The position numbers were made by a program, and so were the translations under genes. DNA of 64,000 nucleotides from NCBI RefSeq assembly GCF_002746455.1, contig NZ_NWUW01000012.1:1-64000 (forward strand), in the 5' to 3' direction. The notes under the pieces were generated by a model that had not been told where the DNA came from, made no database searches, and was given only the letters and a program-made list of their open reading frames with translations. This document shows, piece by piece, positions 36,560-45,473 of this stretch. How positions within the stretch are numbered: position 1 is the stretch's first letter; each line of letters begins with the position of its first letter. This stretch comes from Bacillus fungorum (GTDB taxonomy: Bacteria > Bacillota > Bacilli > Bacillales > Bacillaceae_G).

Positions 36560-36838
36560 ATGAAGATTAAATTTGCTGTAATAAAAGATGAAAATTTTGA
36601 TTATAGTCTATTAGAAACAAAATTATTGAAAACCTTTAAAGAAGTGGATAGTAAAGCTGATATTGTAAAAGTTGAGGATGAAATTATTGAAAACAATGCT
36701 ATTCAAACACATTTAGTAGAAATCAACATTAATGTTAATGGGAAAAATATCGGATATAGATCTGCTTCAGCTAGTATATTTCTTGTACTAGAGAGTTTAT
36801 CAATACAGCTATTGCATATTAATATTAGTATACATTAA
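36560..36838 (+). CDS. Hypothetical protein
   Basis: This 92-residue acidic protein (MKIKFAVIKDENFDYSLLET...) has a predicted strand-helix pattern and no membrane segment or signal peptide. I do not recognise a family. The ribosome site is only GGGGAAATCGAT before the ATG. The last 20 residues (VLESLSIQLLHINISIH) look less typical, so the C-terminus may be altered. It stands alone in a relic-rich stretch, with no neighbour giving a hint. Confidence 0.5.
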   Translation: MKIKFAVIKDENFDYSLLETKLLKTFKEVDSKADIVKVEDEIIENNAIQTHLVEININVNGKNIGYRSASASIFLVLESLSIQLLHINISIH

Positions 36839-36974
36839 GTAGCTAAAAAGCTGATTTTTAAGAAGAGCATATTGACTATATTGAGTTGTAAATATGAGAA
36901 TGGTGATTTAAAGAATAGTAATTATCGTAGGTGCTACCGCATGTTGGATTGCACCTTGTTTGTTGTTAAAAAAA

Positions 36975-37150
36975 TAAAAAAGCCTTTAAATATGCTACAG
37001 GTCTTTATGAAAAGGCATATAAAGAGTACTCAGAATACATTATTAAAGTAGAGTAATGAGATTTCCTTTCATACCACATATTATCTAAACGATGATTTAT
37101 ATATAGTAGAATGGAAACCTGTAAGTAATTCAATTAGATTGTACAAATAA
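36975..37150 (+). pseudogene. Frameshifted C-terminal relic of an unidentified protein
   Basis: One frame gives ATGLYEKAYKEYSEYIIKVE and the next, shifted by one base near 37054, continues NEISFHTTYYLNDDLYIVEW and ends VSNSIRLYK at TAA 37148-37150. Both halves look like natural protein and together form a tail of about 55 residues. There is no start. The family is unknown. The rest of the gap 36839-37246 shows nothing else. Confidence 0.4.
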
Positions 37151-37246
37151 TTTGGTGCGCGGATATACAGAATGTATTCACGGGTAAGAGGGTTGTCTCA
37201 TAATATATATAGATTTTCTATTAAGATGAATAGAAGGTGTGAATAT

Positions 37247-37471
37247 ATGGAAGATGTTTACGCTAAAATTGACAGTCTCAAGGCGGAGCAAAAAGAAACT
37301 ATGAGAGACATTCGTAATTTAGAAACGCGTACCACTATTAATGAGAAAGACATAGCAACAATCAATAAGCAATTAGAAAAAATAAGTACAAACACAACTT
37401 GGATTTTGCGAATTATTATTAGTGCGATAGTAATGTCAATTTTAGGGTTGATATTAAAAGGGATGATTTAA
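37247..37471 (+). CDS. xhlA: XhlA-type hemolysin/holin-associated protein
   Basis: This 74-residue protein has an N-terminal coiled coil (MEDVYAKIDSLKAEQKETMR) and one C-terminal membrane helix (IIISAIVMSILGLILKGMI). It matches XhlA of the PBSX prophage, which works with holin XhlB and amidase XlyA in phage lysis. Neither partner nor any other phage gene is near, so this is an orphan or domesticated copy. The ATG at 37247 follows AGAAGGTGTG; longer in-frame starts lack a site. Confidence 0.75.
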   Translation: MEDVYAKIDSLKAEQKETMRDIRNLETRTTINEKDIATINKQLEKISTNTTWILRIIISAIVMSILGLILKGMI

Positions 37472-37492
37472 TCTTGTGAAATAGGACGATAT

Positions 37493-37523
37493 AAAAGAAA
37501 GAGGGGAGCTCCCCCTTTCTTTT
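37493..37523. terminator. Bidirectional terminator after xhlA
   Basis: AAAAGAAAGAGGGGAG and CTCCCCCTTTCTTTT form a nearly perfect palindrome between convergent genes. Confidence 0.85.
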
Positions 37524-37537
37524 ATGTAAATGAGAAG

Positions 37538-38104
37538 CTATAAATTTTCCGTTTCTATTTTATCTGCATATTTTTCCTCTAAGGAAATTAATAGAGGGAT
37601 TGATATAGTTACAAGAATGATTAAAGTGGTGATAAAAGATTTAGAAAGAGAAAAAGAACCTTCAATTAAAGGTGATAAAAACTTGAATGAAAGTATACTT
37701 GTTATTAAGGAAATTACTAAAAAGCTAAAAAGAGATATATTTTTATTCTTTATAGATGTCTCTATAAAGTCTTTAACACAGGTTATTACGACAAATATAG
37801 TTAATATGATAAGAGAAACAAAATAATGTGTTACATTTGTCATACTAATAGTAGGATCGTCGATTATGTAAGCAAGTAACTTTGATACTAACATGCCTCC
37901 AAACAATAAAATAATAAAAGCGAGTAATCCTTCCGATATATAAGTGCTGAAATTGTCTTTCTTGTTAAAGAGTTTATAGTTTAGAGTAGATTGGGTTATT
38001 TGAATTAGGAATAGGCTAATAATCCATACATAATATACAATTGGTAATTCTCCTGAGAATAGAGAAATTAGAAAGTTTAATACTGTCCTTAAAATTTCAA
38101 TCAT
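37538..38104 (-). CDS. Hypothetical four- to five-helix membrane protein
   Basis: This 188-residue membrane protein has hydrophobic segments near residues 5-35, 50-75, 90-110 and 120-140, and a Lys/Glu-rich end. No family is recognised. AGGAGGACTTTCGTA lies before the ATG, a good ribosome site. It is convergent with xhlA and shares its terminator. A 42-codon membrane ORF lies upstream on the same strand and could belong to the same transcript. Confidence 0.6.
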   Translation of the reverse strand: MIEILRTVLNFLISLFSGELPIVYYVWIISLFLIQITQSTLNYKLFNKKDNFSTYISEGLLAFIILLFGGMLVSKLLAYIIDDPTISMTNVTHYFVSLIILTIFVVITCVKDFIETSIKNKNISLFSFLVISLITSILSFKFLSPLIEGSFSLSKSFITTLIILVTISIPLLISLEEKYADKIETENL

Positions 38105-38217
38105 TACGAAAGTCCTCCTACTTGTTCAGCTTTATGACATTAAGAATATAGGGGTCTATCATTTTATAATTAGGTTTATCGATTCAAACTATTTCTAATT
38201 ATTCCATAATAAGGTGG

Positions 38218-38346
38218 TTATATCAAGTTGTTATCTTCTATGGCATGTATTAGTTGTTTGTTAATATAAAAAGAATATTCGAACGTTAATACTAGAAAAA
38301 TAAAAGTAATATGTAATATAATTGAAAAAGTATATTTTAAAATCAA
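38218..38346 (-). CDS. Possible 42-residue membrane peptide
   Basis: GGAGGG stands 11 nt before TTG 38346, and the frame reads MILKYTFSIILHITFIFLVL and a short polar tail, so one membrane helix. Length, composition and site make it plausible, but the spacing is long and the start is TTG. The remainder of 38105-38501 shows only leader sequence for the MFS gene. Confidence 0.35.
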   Translation of the reverse strand: MILKYTFSIILHITFIFLVLTFEYSFYINKQLIHAIEDNNLI

Positions 38347-38501
38347 TGTTAATATGACCCTCCTATAAGTATTAACATACGTAATTGAGGTGTTTTCTTT
38401 GTTGTTTTATGATCGAATTTCTATAATGGCCCCTCCTGTTCCGTAGCTAAGGAAAGTCTTTTTATTTCTGAGATTTTCAAAGTTATAGGAGGGTATGAAA
38501 A

Positions 38502-39701
38502 ATGAAAAAAGTCTCAGTACCATCACTTTTGTTAATGATCATTCTTGTCGCATTTCCGCAAATTAGTGAAACGATTTACACACCGTCTTTACCTGATATT
38601 TCAAAGGCGTTACATGTAAGTAATAATGAGGTGCAGTTAACACTTAGTGTGTATTTTGCTGGATTTGCTTTAGGTGTATTTTTTATTGGATGGTTATCAG
38701 ATATAATTGGTCGTCGCCCGGCAATGTTATTTGGAATTTTAATATATGGCGCTGGGAGTTTCTTATGCTTTATTGCAAATTCCATTGAAGTTTTATTGCT
38801 AAGTCGTTTTATTCAAGCGTTTGGAGCAAGTGCTGGCTCTGTTGTTACACAAACGATTCTACGTGAAAGTGTAGAAGGGCATAAGAGGCATGTTATGTTT
38901 GCTCAAATCTCAGCAGTCATTGCTTTTACACCAGCGATAGGACCGTTAATTGGTGGCTTTCTTGATCAAATGTTTGGATTTAAAATCGTATTTTTAAGTT
39001 TAGTAGTTATGAGTGTCGGGATTTTTCTGTATACGTTTGTTTCTCTTCCGGAAACAAAGACGGATTCAGTAACTAATAAAATAAATGTGTTTTCAGTCTT
39101 GAAGAGGTTAATTACAAATCCAAAAGTAGTAACATATGGGGTATTAATTGGGGGAGCAAATGGTGTTTTATTTAGCTATTATGCAGAAGCACCGTTTATC
39201 TTTATTGAATACTTTCAGTTATCGCCTAGTATGTATGGATTTCTAGGTATTGTTGTTGCGTCTGCTTCTATTGTTGGGGCGAAAGTTTCAAAAAGATTGC
39301 TTGTCACGTATAGACCAGAGAAAATTATATATATTGGTTGTCTTGTAATGACAGGAGGAGCTATTCTTTTATCTGTTATTACTTCATTTGGATCAAATCC
39401 AAACATAATATATATGATTGGATTTTTAGTAGCGATGTTTATATTGTTATTAGGAATTGGAGTAGCGTTACCTAACTGTTTAAGTTTAGCATTAGTGGAT
39501 TTTCAAGATGTCATTGGTACAGCCGGAGCATTGTTTAGCTTAGGATATTATGTAATTGTAACGATGACAATTTGGGGAATGAGTCATCTGCATACAGGCT
39601 CGTTACTGGTGATGCCACTTTATTTTCTAGCTATTGTAGTTATCATGATGGTGTTTACTAAAGTGTTTATTTTAGGTAAACAAACTTCAAAGATGATTTA
39701 A
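38502..39701 (+). CDS. Bcr/CflA family multidrug efflux MFS transporter
   Basis: This 399-residue, 12-helix drug:H+ antiporter is of the Bcr/CflA (DHA1) type. It shows 'TIYTPSLPDISKAL' at helix 1, the MFS loop GWLSDIIGRRPAMLFG near 65-80, and RFIQAFGASAGSVVTQTILR near 103, motif C of drug exporters. It probably exports an antibiotic or toxic compound by proton exchange. AGGAGGG lies 8 nt before the ATG. It is monocistronic with its own terminator. Confidence 0.87.
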   Translation: MKKVSVPSLLLMIILVAFPQISETIYTPSLPDISKALHVSNNEVQLTLSVYFAGFALGVFFIGWLSDIIGRRPAMLFGILIYGAGSFLCFIANSIEVLLLSRFIQAFGASAGSVVTQTILRESVEGHKRHVMFAQISAVIAFTPAIGPLIGGFLDQMFGFKIVFLSLVVMSVGIFLYTFVSLPETKTDSVTNKINVFSVLKRLITNPKVVTYGVLIGGANGVLFSYYAEAPFIFIEYFQLSPSMYGFLGIVVASASIVGAKVSKRLLVTYRPEKIIYIGCLVMTGGAILLSVITSFGSNPNIIYMIGFLVAMFILLLGIGVALPNCLSLALVDFQDVIGTAGALFSLGYYVIVTMTIWGMSHLHTGSLLVMPLYFLAIVVIMMVFTKVFILGKQTSKMI

Positions 39702-39713
39702 ATATGAAAATAT

Positions 39714-39747
39714 AAAAGAGTCTCATTAAAAAATGAGACTCTTTTAT
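39714..39747 (+). terminator. Terminator after Bcr/CflA gene
   Basis: AAAAGAGTCTCATT pairs with AATGAGACTCTTTT around AAAA. Confidence 0.85.
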
Positions 39748-39749
39748 AT

Positions 39750-39845
39750 TTTATCACGCTGTTTTGAGGCAGTAAGATTCCTGCCTCAAAATTGGAGTGG
39801 AGTAAAGAATTTAGTAGTGTATTAATATATTAAATTTCTGATTGG
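39750..39845 (+). repeat. Degenerate 5' part of a bcr1-like repeat
   Basis: TTTAT, then CACGCTGTTTTGAGGCAGTAAGATTCC, CTCAAAATTGGAGTGGAGTAAAGAATTTAG and CTGATTGGT follow the order of the full copies but with many changes, and the 3' hairpin is absent. It lies about 190 bp before a full copy. Confidence 0.6.
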
Positions 39846-39849
39846 TATA

Positions 39850-40030
39850 TGAATTGGACGTTTGGGAAATTGCGTTATTAACTATAAAGATTGAAGTACG
39901 TGAGATGTGAAATTGAGGAAGAAATGCTTTCCACGGTTATTTATATTGTAATAATATTCATACCAGAATCATATTGAATAGATGTATTTTATTGTTAATT
40001 TAGTTAAAAGTTAATCAGACTTATGTATAA
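39850..40030. other. AT-rich spacer, nothing recognised
   Basis: No open frame with a ribosome site, repeat or hairpin is visible between the degenerate and full bcr1 copies. Confidence 0.4.
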
Positions 40031-40038
40031 TAATTTAT

Positions 40039-40168
40039 CCCGCTTTAACGGGCAGTAAGACTTCCACCTCAAAATTCGGGTGGGCCAAAGAAGCAACTGC
40101 CCATAAAAGCCCGATTGGTTCAAATAATAATCAGTGGGATAAACCCACTCCACTGATTAAAGTTTCAC
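40039..40168 (+). repeat. bcr1 repeat, full-length but shortened copy
   Basis: This 130-bp element has TTTAT at 40034-40038 and 40169-40173. It has the same 5' CCCGCTTTAACGGGCAGTAA and 3' ACTGATTAAAGTTTCAC as the other copies, but the segment after CAAAGAAG that forms the right arm of the first hairpin is missing. Confidence 0.85.
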
Positions 40169-40415
40169 TTTATCAAAAAAATAATTGAATTTTTCAGATT
40201 AATGAATTAATATAAGGTAAGTAATTTTAAGATTTATATAATATTGGAAGATGAAGGGTTTTGAGAATTTTGTAAGAGGCAAAAAACGATTTTAGGATAG
40301 CTTTAAAGCTAGTGTAAAATGACGTTTGCTTCATCATTTTCAGGACCGAAAGGAATTAGGGGAAAGCATCTTGTTTTAAAATGCGGCTATGAATCATCTA
40401 AGAGGGGGAAATGAA

Positions 40416-41807
40416 GTGGCAAACAAAGAATTGAAAAGAGGTTTAGAAGCACGTCATATTCAAATGATTGCTTTAGGCGGAACGATTGGTGTTGGCTTGT
40501 TTATGGGCTCGGCCAGCACGATTAAATGGACAGGTCCGTCAGTAATGCTTGCTTATGCAATTGCAGGTATTTTTATCTTCTTCATCATGCGTGCCATGGG
40601 AGAAATGTTGTATATGGAGCCAAGTACAGGTTCATTTGCAACGTTTGGTCATAAGTATATTCATCCGCTAGCTGGTTATATGACAGCGTGGAGTAACTGG
40701 TTCCAGTGGGTTATCGTTGGGATGTCAGAAATTATTGCGGTTGGAGCGTATATGCAATATTGGTTCCCTGATGTACCAGCTTGGATACCAGGTGTAATTG
40801 CAATGGTGATTCTTGGCGCAGCTAACTTAATTTCTGTTAAGTCATTTGGTGAATTTGAATTTTGGTTTGCGATGATTAAAATCGTTACAATTCTATTAAT
40901 GATTATTGCAGGATTTGGACTTATTTTCTTCGGAATTGGTAACGGCGGAGAAGCGATTGGTATATCGAATCTTTGGTCAAATGGCGGTTTCTTTACAGGT
41001 GGTTTTTCAGGATTCTTCTTTGCTTTATCACTTGTAGTTGGAGCGTATCAAGGTGTGGAATTAATCGGTATTACTGCTGGTGAAGCGAAGGATCCGAAGA
41101 AGACACTTACAAGAGCGATTCAAAGTACAATTTGGCGTATTTTAATTTTCTATATTGGTGCTATTTTCGTTATTGTAACTGTGTATCCGTGGGATCAATT
41201 AAGTACAATTGGTAGCCCGTTCGTAGCAACTTTTGCGAAGGTTGGTATTACGGCAGCAGCTGGACTTATTAACTTCGTTGTTATTACAGCGGCGATGTCT
41301 GGGTGTAATAGTGGTATTTATAGTGCGGGGCGTATGCTTTATACGTTAGGTGTAAATGGACAAGCGCCGAAATATTTCACGAAACTTTCTGGAAATGGTG
41401 TACCTTTATTCGGTACAGTTGGCGTAATTATCGGTTTAGCGGTCGGTGTTGTGTTAAGTTATATCGCACCGAAAAACTTATTCGTATATGTATATAGTGC
41501 GAGCGTACTTCCTGGTATGGTACCATGGTTCGTCATTTTAATAAGTCAAATTAATTTTAGAAAAGAAAAGGGAGCAGAGATGAAAGATCATCCGTTCAAA
41601 ATGCCGTTTGCTCCTGTTACAAACTATTTGACGATTGCCTTTTTAATTATGGTATTAATCGGAATGTGGTTTAACGATGATACGCGTATTTCACTAGTTG
41701 TAGGTATTATTTTCTTAGCTATCGTTACAATTAGCTTCTATGCTTTCGGAATCGGGAAGCGAACTCCGTTAGACGTTCAAAATGATCAAGAGATTTCAAG
41801 TAAATAA
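40416..41807 (+). CDS. Amino acid permease (APC superfamily, AAT family)
   Basis: This 463-residue, 12-helix transporter begins [20 protein letters not shown], with [20 protein letters not shown] in helix 1, the typical AAT-family start. [20 protein letters not shown] near 225 is the conserved helix 6 loop. It imports an amino acid (proline/GABA/threonine-type relatives) with protons. The GTG at 40416 is chosen over ATG 40389 because AGAGGGGGA then sits about 6 nt upstream and the usual start follows. The leader 40174-40415 holds no further gene. Confidence 0.87.
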   Translation: MANKELKRGLEARHIQMIALGGTIGVGLFMGSASTIKWTGPSVMLAYAIAGIFIFFIMRAMGEMLYMEPSTGSFATFGHKYIHPLAGYMTAWSNWFQWVIVGMSEIIAVGAYMQYWFPDVPAWIPGVIAMVILGAANLISVKSFGEFEFWFAMIKIVTILLMIIAGFGLIFFGIGNGGEAIGISNLWSNGGFFTGGFSGFFFALSLVVGAYQGVELIGITAGEAKDPKKTLTRAIQSTIWRILIFYIGAIFVIVTVYPWDQLSTIGSPFVATFAKVGITAAAGLINFVVITAAMSGCNSGIYSAGRMLYTLGVNGQAPKYFTKLSGNGVPLFGTVGVIIGLAVGVVLSYIAPKNLFVYVYSASVLPGMVPWFVILISQINFRKEKGAEMKDHPFKMPFAPVTNYLTIAFLIMVLIGMWFNDDTRISLVVGIIFLAIVTISFYAFGIGKRTPLDVQNDQEISSK

Positions 41808-41814
41808 AGATGAA

Positions 41815-41853
41815 AAAAAGTCCGATTTCTAAATAAGAAATCGGACTTTTTAT
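41815..41853. terminator. Bidirectional terminator, permease/dehydrogenase
   Basis: AAAAAGTCCGATTTCT pairs with AGAAATCGGACTTTTT around AAATA. Confidence 0.88.
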
Positions 41854-41855
41854 TA

Positions 41856-42875
41856 TTAAAATTTCTCTAAAACGATTTTCCCAATGGTGTGTCCACTTTC
41901 AAGTAGTGCGTGTGCTTTCTTTACGTTTTCAGCATTAATTGGTGTTAATGTTTCATTTAAAGTAGTCTTTAAAATGCCTTCATCTAATAGTTCGCTTACT
42001 CTATTTAATAGTTCGTGCTGCGTGATCATATCACCAGTTTCATACATCGCTTTTGTAAACATAAACTCCCAAACGAATGTAGCACTTTTGCTTTTTAAAA
42101 TACCCATCTCAAGAGGGTGTTCATTTTCTACGATAGAGCAAATTTTTCCTTGTGGTTTAATGAGGTCACATATTGCTTGCCAATGTTGATCTGTATTGTT
42201 TAAGCAGAAAATATAATCTACATCTTTTAGCCCAAACTCTAATATTTGATCTTGTAAAGGTTGGTGATGGTTAATGATATAATCGGCACCGAATTTTTCA
42301 ACCCAGCGTATCGTTTCATTGCGGGATGCAGTTGTGATTACATTCAGTCCAGCCCATTTTGCTAATTGAATTGCAATCGAGCCAACACCACCAGCTCCGC
42401 CGATAATTAAAATATTTTTAAATGTATTTGTATCTTTCTTATTATAATCAACGCCCAAGCGTTCGAATAAACCTTCCCACGCCGTAATAGCTGCTAAAGG
42501 AAGTGCTGCAGATTCAGCATTACTTAACGTTTTAGGTTTTTTACCGACGATTCTTTCATCAACTAGGTGGTATTCACTATATGTACCTTGTCTCGTTATA
42601 CTTCCAGCGTAAAACACTTCGTCGCCTTCTTTAAATAAAGTACAACCTTCGCCCGTTTGTACGACAACACCACTAGCGTCCCAACCAAGTATTTTCGCTA
42701 CATCTTCTTTTTTATCTTTCGGAGAGCGAACTTTTGTATCAACTGGATTAACGGAAATAGCGTTAATTTTAACGAGTATATCTCTTCCTGTTGCAACAGG
42801 TCTTTCAACTTCAATATCAATTAAACTATTTTCTTCTTCAATAGGTAAGTATTCATGTAAACCAATTGCTTTCAT
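41856..42875 (-). CDS. Zinc-type alcohol dehydrogenase-like MDR protein
   Basis: This 339-residue medium-chain reductase is of the YajQ-excluded, 'zinc-binding alcohol dehydrogenase family' branch: AISVNPVDTKVRSP near 40, LGWDASGVVVQTG near 62, and the NADPH motif IGGAGGVGSIAIQLAKWAG near 157. It lacks the usual catalytic-zinc ligands, so it probably reduces enones or quinones. The ATG at 42875 follows GGAGGGAATACAA; an earlier start lacks a site. It is convergent with the permease. Confidence 0.85.
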   Translation of the reverse strand: MKAIGLHEYLPIEEENSLIDIEVERPVATGRDILVKINAISVNPVDTKVRSPKDKKEDVAKILGWDASGVVVQTGEGCTLFKEGDEVFYAGSITRQGTYSEYHLVDERIVGKKPKTLSNAESAALPLAAITAWEGLFERLGVDYNKKDTNTFKNILIIGGAGGVGSIAIQLAKWAGLNVITTASRNETIRWVEKFGADYIINHHQPLQDQILEFGLKDVDYIFCLNNTDQHWQAICDLIKPQGKICSIVENEHPLEMGILKSKSATFVWEFMFTKAMYETGDMITQHELLNRVSELLDEGILKTTLNETLTPINAENVKKAHALLESGHTIGKIVLEKF

Positions 42876-43062
42876 TTGTATTCCCTCCATTAAAGTAAGA
42901 GTCATTTACTCTTTTATTATAGATGGTGAAATGCCATTATGTAAAAAAGTACACTCTTTTTTATTTATGCTGGTATGAAAGTGTGGAAGGAGTTTATTTC
43001 TAAAAAGAAGAATTTTTAAATGTGTTACCTTATCTCAAATTAAATGTAAAGGTGGATACATA

Positions 43063-43815
43063 ATGACAGTAAAGAAGCTTTATTTCCTTACAGCTGGTCG
43101 GTGTATGTTAGATCATTCTTCAGTTAATAGTACGCTCACACCAGGAAATCTATTAGACTTACCTGTATGGTGTTATCTTTTGGAGACAGAAGAGGGGCCT
43201 GTTTTAGTAGATACAGGTATGCCAGAAAGTGCAGTTAATAATGAAAACTTGTTTGAAGGGACATTTGTAGAAGGGCAGATTTTACCGAAAATGACTGAAG
43301 AAGATAGAATCGTCAATATTTTAAAACGTGTAGGGTATAAGCCGGAAGACCTTCTTTATATTATTAGTTCTCACTTGCATTTTGATCATGCAGGGGGAAA
43401 TGGTGCTTTTACAAATACACCGATTATTGTGCAGCGTGCTGAATATGAGGCAGCACAACATAGTGAAGAATATATGAAAGAATGTAAATTGCCGAATTTA
43501 AACTACAAAATCATTGAAGGGGATTATGAAGTCGTACCAGGAGTTCAATTATTGTATACACCAGGACATACTCCGGGGCATCAGTCACTATTCATTGAGA
43601 CAGAGAACTCTGGCCCAGTGTTATTAACGATCGATGCATCGTATACGAAAGAAAATTTTGAAGATGAAGTGCCATTTGCGGGATTTGATCCAGAATTAGC
43701 TTTATCTTCAATTAAACGTTTAAAAGAAGTTGTGATGAAAGAGAAGCCAATTGTTTTCTTTGGACATGATATAGAACAGGAAAAGGGATGTAAAGTGTTC
43801 CCTGAATATATATAA
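43063..43815 (+). CDS. aiiA: N-acyl homoserine lactone lactonase AiiA
   Basis: This 250-residue MBL-fold enzyme opens the lactone ring of acyl-homoserine lactones, quenching Gram-negative quorum sensing. It matches the known AiiA closely: starts MTVKKLYF and carries SSHLHFDHAGGN with His104, His106, Asp108 and His109. The other ligands are in TPGHTPGHQS (His169), TIDASYTKE (Asp191, Tyr194) and FFGHDIEQEK (His235). AAAGGTGGATACATA precedes the ATG. It is cytosolic and monocistronic, with a terminator after it. Confidence 0.95.
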   Translation: MTVKKLYFLTAGRCMLDHSSVNSTLTPGNLLDLPVWCYLLETEEGPVLVDTGMPESAVNNENLFEGTFVEGQILPKMTEEDRIVNILKRVGYKPEDLLYIISSHLHFDHAGGNGAFTNTPIIVQRAEYEAAQHSEEYMKECKLPNLNYKIIEGDYEVVPGVQLLYTPGHTPGHQSLFIETENSGPVLLTIDASYTKENFEDEVPFAGFDPELALSSIKRLKEVVMKEKPIVFFGHDIEQEKGCKVFPEYI

Positions 43816-43817
43816 TG

Positions 43818-43853
43818 CAAAAAGTCATGAGCTCACTTGCTCATGACTTTTTC
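43818..43853. terminator. Bidirectional terminator after aiiA
   Basis: AAAAAGTCATGAGC pairs with GCTCATGACTTTTT around TCACTT. Confidence 0.88.
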
Positions 43854-43855
43854 GT

Positions 43856-44368
43856 TTAAATAATTTTTTTAAATAAGTTATAAACTTTTTTTGAACTATC
43901 TTCATTTAATTGATAGTACGTAAGGTTTACATCATCAGGGGTATCTTGCTGGGCGATCATCACTTCGCTATTGTGATGATCAACTACCCATATGAAATAT
44001 TTTTTATAAGTCCCATCTTCAAAAGTAATCCACATATCACAATCTATTAAATCTGATCCTTCTTCATCTAATGTTAATTTTCCTTTTTTTGCGGTATCCA
44101 TACTATTAATAAACGTTTTTAATTCATCTGTTTTTGTGAGGAAGATATCCTTTTTTGTTTTAATTGACTCGACATGTATATCTTTGATTTCCTGCTTTCC
44201 TAAAAAGACAGGGGTCTGATTTGGGTCTCTTTGAGTTGAAATGATAGCCACTTTCTTTTTCGGTTTGTTTGCTGTATAGAAGTCTTGAATAGATTTTTCA
44301 GAGTTTAAAAACCATACGATTCCAAAAATGATCAATGCGCTACCTAGCAGTAAAATGATTTTCTTAAT
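43856..44368 (-). CDS. Hypothetical membrane-anchored protein, probable ATT start
   Basis: The protein has an N-terminal anchor (KKIILLLGSALIIFGIVWFL) and an extracellular domain of about 130 residues (FYTANKPKKKVAIISTQRDP onward) of unknown family. The only start with a good ribosome site (GAGGAG, 8 nt) is ATT at 44366-44368, followed by AAGAAAATC. It looks like an ATG changed to ATT. A TTG at 44335 would lose the Lys-start of the anchor and has no site. ATT can start translation weakly, so expression may be low or lost. It is convergent with aiiA. Confidence 0.6.
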   Translation of the reverse strand: MKKIILLLGSALIIFGIVWFLNSEKSIQDFYTANKPKKKVAIISTQRDPNQTPVFLGKQEIKDIHVESIKTKKDIFLTKTDELKTFINSMDTAKKGKLTLDEEGSDLIDCDMWITFEDGTYKKYFIWVVDHHNSEVMIAQQDTPDDVNLTYYQLNEDSSKKVYNLFKKII

Positions 44369-44439
44369 AGAATATTCTCCTCTCTATTACTTCGTATGAA
44401 GAACTTTTCTATTAATATATGATAGGTAAGCGTAAAGTA

Positions 44440-44904
44440 TTATAGTTGAACTTGGTTATGCTTCACAGTTTTTATCGGACGATCCACGAGTAAATTGTAA
44501 GTGAGCCCGATTAATACGAAAATGCCACCGACAACTTTGCCCATTGAGAGTTCGTGTGACAGGATGAAATCAATGATAGTCCCCGCAAATAATTGTCCAA
44601 TAAAGATGAGTAACGTTAAATAAAATGCTGATATTTTAGGAGTAATATAGTTGGATAATGAAATGACGATAACACCTACTAATCCACCTAAGTACACAGC
44701 GATAGGAATAGATTGTAACGTCTGCATCGGAATATACAATGAATCTGAACTGAACATTAAAAATAACATAGAGAAAAATAATCCAGTAATATAATTAAAA
44801 AACGTGCCTTCCCAATTTCCAATTTTCGCTGCTAAATTCGCGTTAATAATTCTAGCAACAACGATAGAAACACCAGCTAAAATAGCGATCGTAACATATA
44901 ACAT
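44440..44904 (-). CDS. DMT family transporter half, DUF606/YdcZ type (second gene)
   Basis: This 154-residue protein has five membrane segments of the DUF606 (YdcZ) branch of the drug/metabolite transporter superfamily. GGVFVLIGLTYNLLVDRPIK at the end is typical. The family is often encoded as two short tandem genes whose products pair. GGAGGCAAAAAA precedes the ATG, 14 nt after the previous gene, so they form an operon. Substrate unknown. A Crp/Fnr gene is divergent upstream. Confidence 0.82.
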   Translation of the reverse strand: MLYVTIAILAGVSIVVARIINANLAAKIGNWEGTFFNYITGLFFSMLFLMFSSDSLYIPMQTLQSIPIAVYLGGLVGVIVISLSNYITPKISAFYLTLLIFIGQLFAGTIIDFILSHELSMGKVVGGIFVLIGLTYNLLVDRPIKTVKHNQVQL

Positions 44905-44917
44905 TTTTTTGCCTCCA

Positions 44918-45340
44918 TTAATAAATTGTCATGATTATAATTCCGGAAGAGATGAAACATAATCCAATTAGTTTTTTCTTTTCAAACTTTGCAACTTTCA
45001 TTCCTAATAAGCCGAAATGATCAATAACTATGGAAGCAATGGATTGACCAAGTAAACTTAATGCGATCGTAATAGAGGCACCAAGGACGGAGAAACTTAT
45101 ATTATTAAAAAGAACAGTGAATACCCCAATCGCTCCAGCACTATATAGAAAAAGTGGAATACCTTTATCGAAACGAATTTTATTTTTGTTTATGATTAAA
45201 ACGAAAATAACTGCAATCAAGCCGACAAGGTGAATGACAACGCTTGCTGCATACTTGCCAATTAATTCAGATAAAATCCCATTCAATGGAAGCATAACGG
45301 CGATGAGCACACCAATAAAGACAGAAAGAAAGTTATACAA
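44918..45340 (-). CDS. DMT family transporter half, DUF606/YdcZ type (first gene)
   Basis: This protein has about 140 residues and five membrane segments, with VMLPLNGILSELIGKYAASV near the start and LIGLCFISSGIIIMTIY at the end. TTG 45340 is preferred because AAAGGGGATATTACA lies before it; an ATG eight codons upstream has no site. It forms a pair with the following DUF606 gene. The promoter region contains a perfect 20-bp palindrome, so control by the divergent Crp/Fnr-type regulator is likely. Confidence 0.8.
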   Translation of the reverse strand: MYNFLSVFIGVLIAVMLPLNGILSELIGKYAASVVIHLVGLIAVIFVLIINKNKIRFDKGIPLFLYSAGAIGVFTVLFNNISFSVLGASITIALSLLGQSIASIVIDHFGLLGMKVAKFEKKKLIGLCFISSGIIIMTIY

Positions 45341-45400
45341 TGTAATATCCCCTTTAAATTTCATATTTGTAATGACTGTATCATGCTGAAATTGTGTATT

Positions 45401-45420
45401 ACTATGACATATGTCATAGT
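45401..45420. promoter_or_regulatory. Perfect 20-bp palindromic operator
   Basis: ACTATGACATATGTCATAGT is its own reverse complement. It lies in the 133-bp gap between the DUF606 pair and the Crp/Fnr-family gene. The core TATGACATATGTCATA has the spacing of Crp/Fnr half-sites (TGACA-like arms). Binding by the adjacent regulator is an inference. Confidence 0.75.
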
Positions 45421-45473
45421 GGAAGAAGAAAATTTTGATTACAATGGGGATGAGTTGTAGAGGCGGGGGAACT

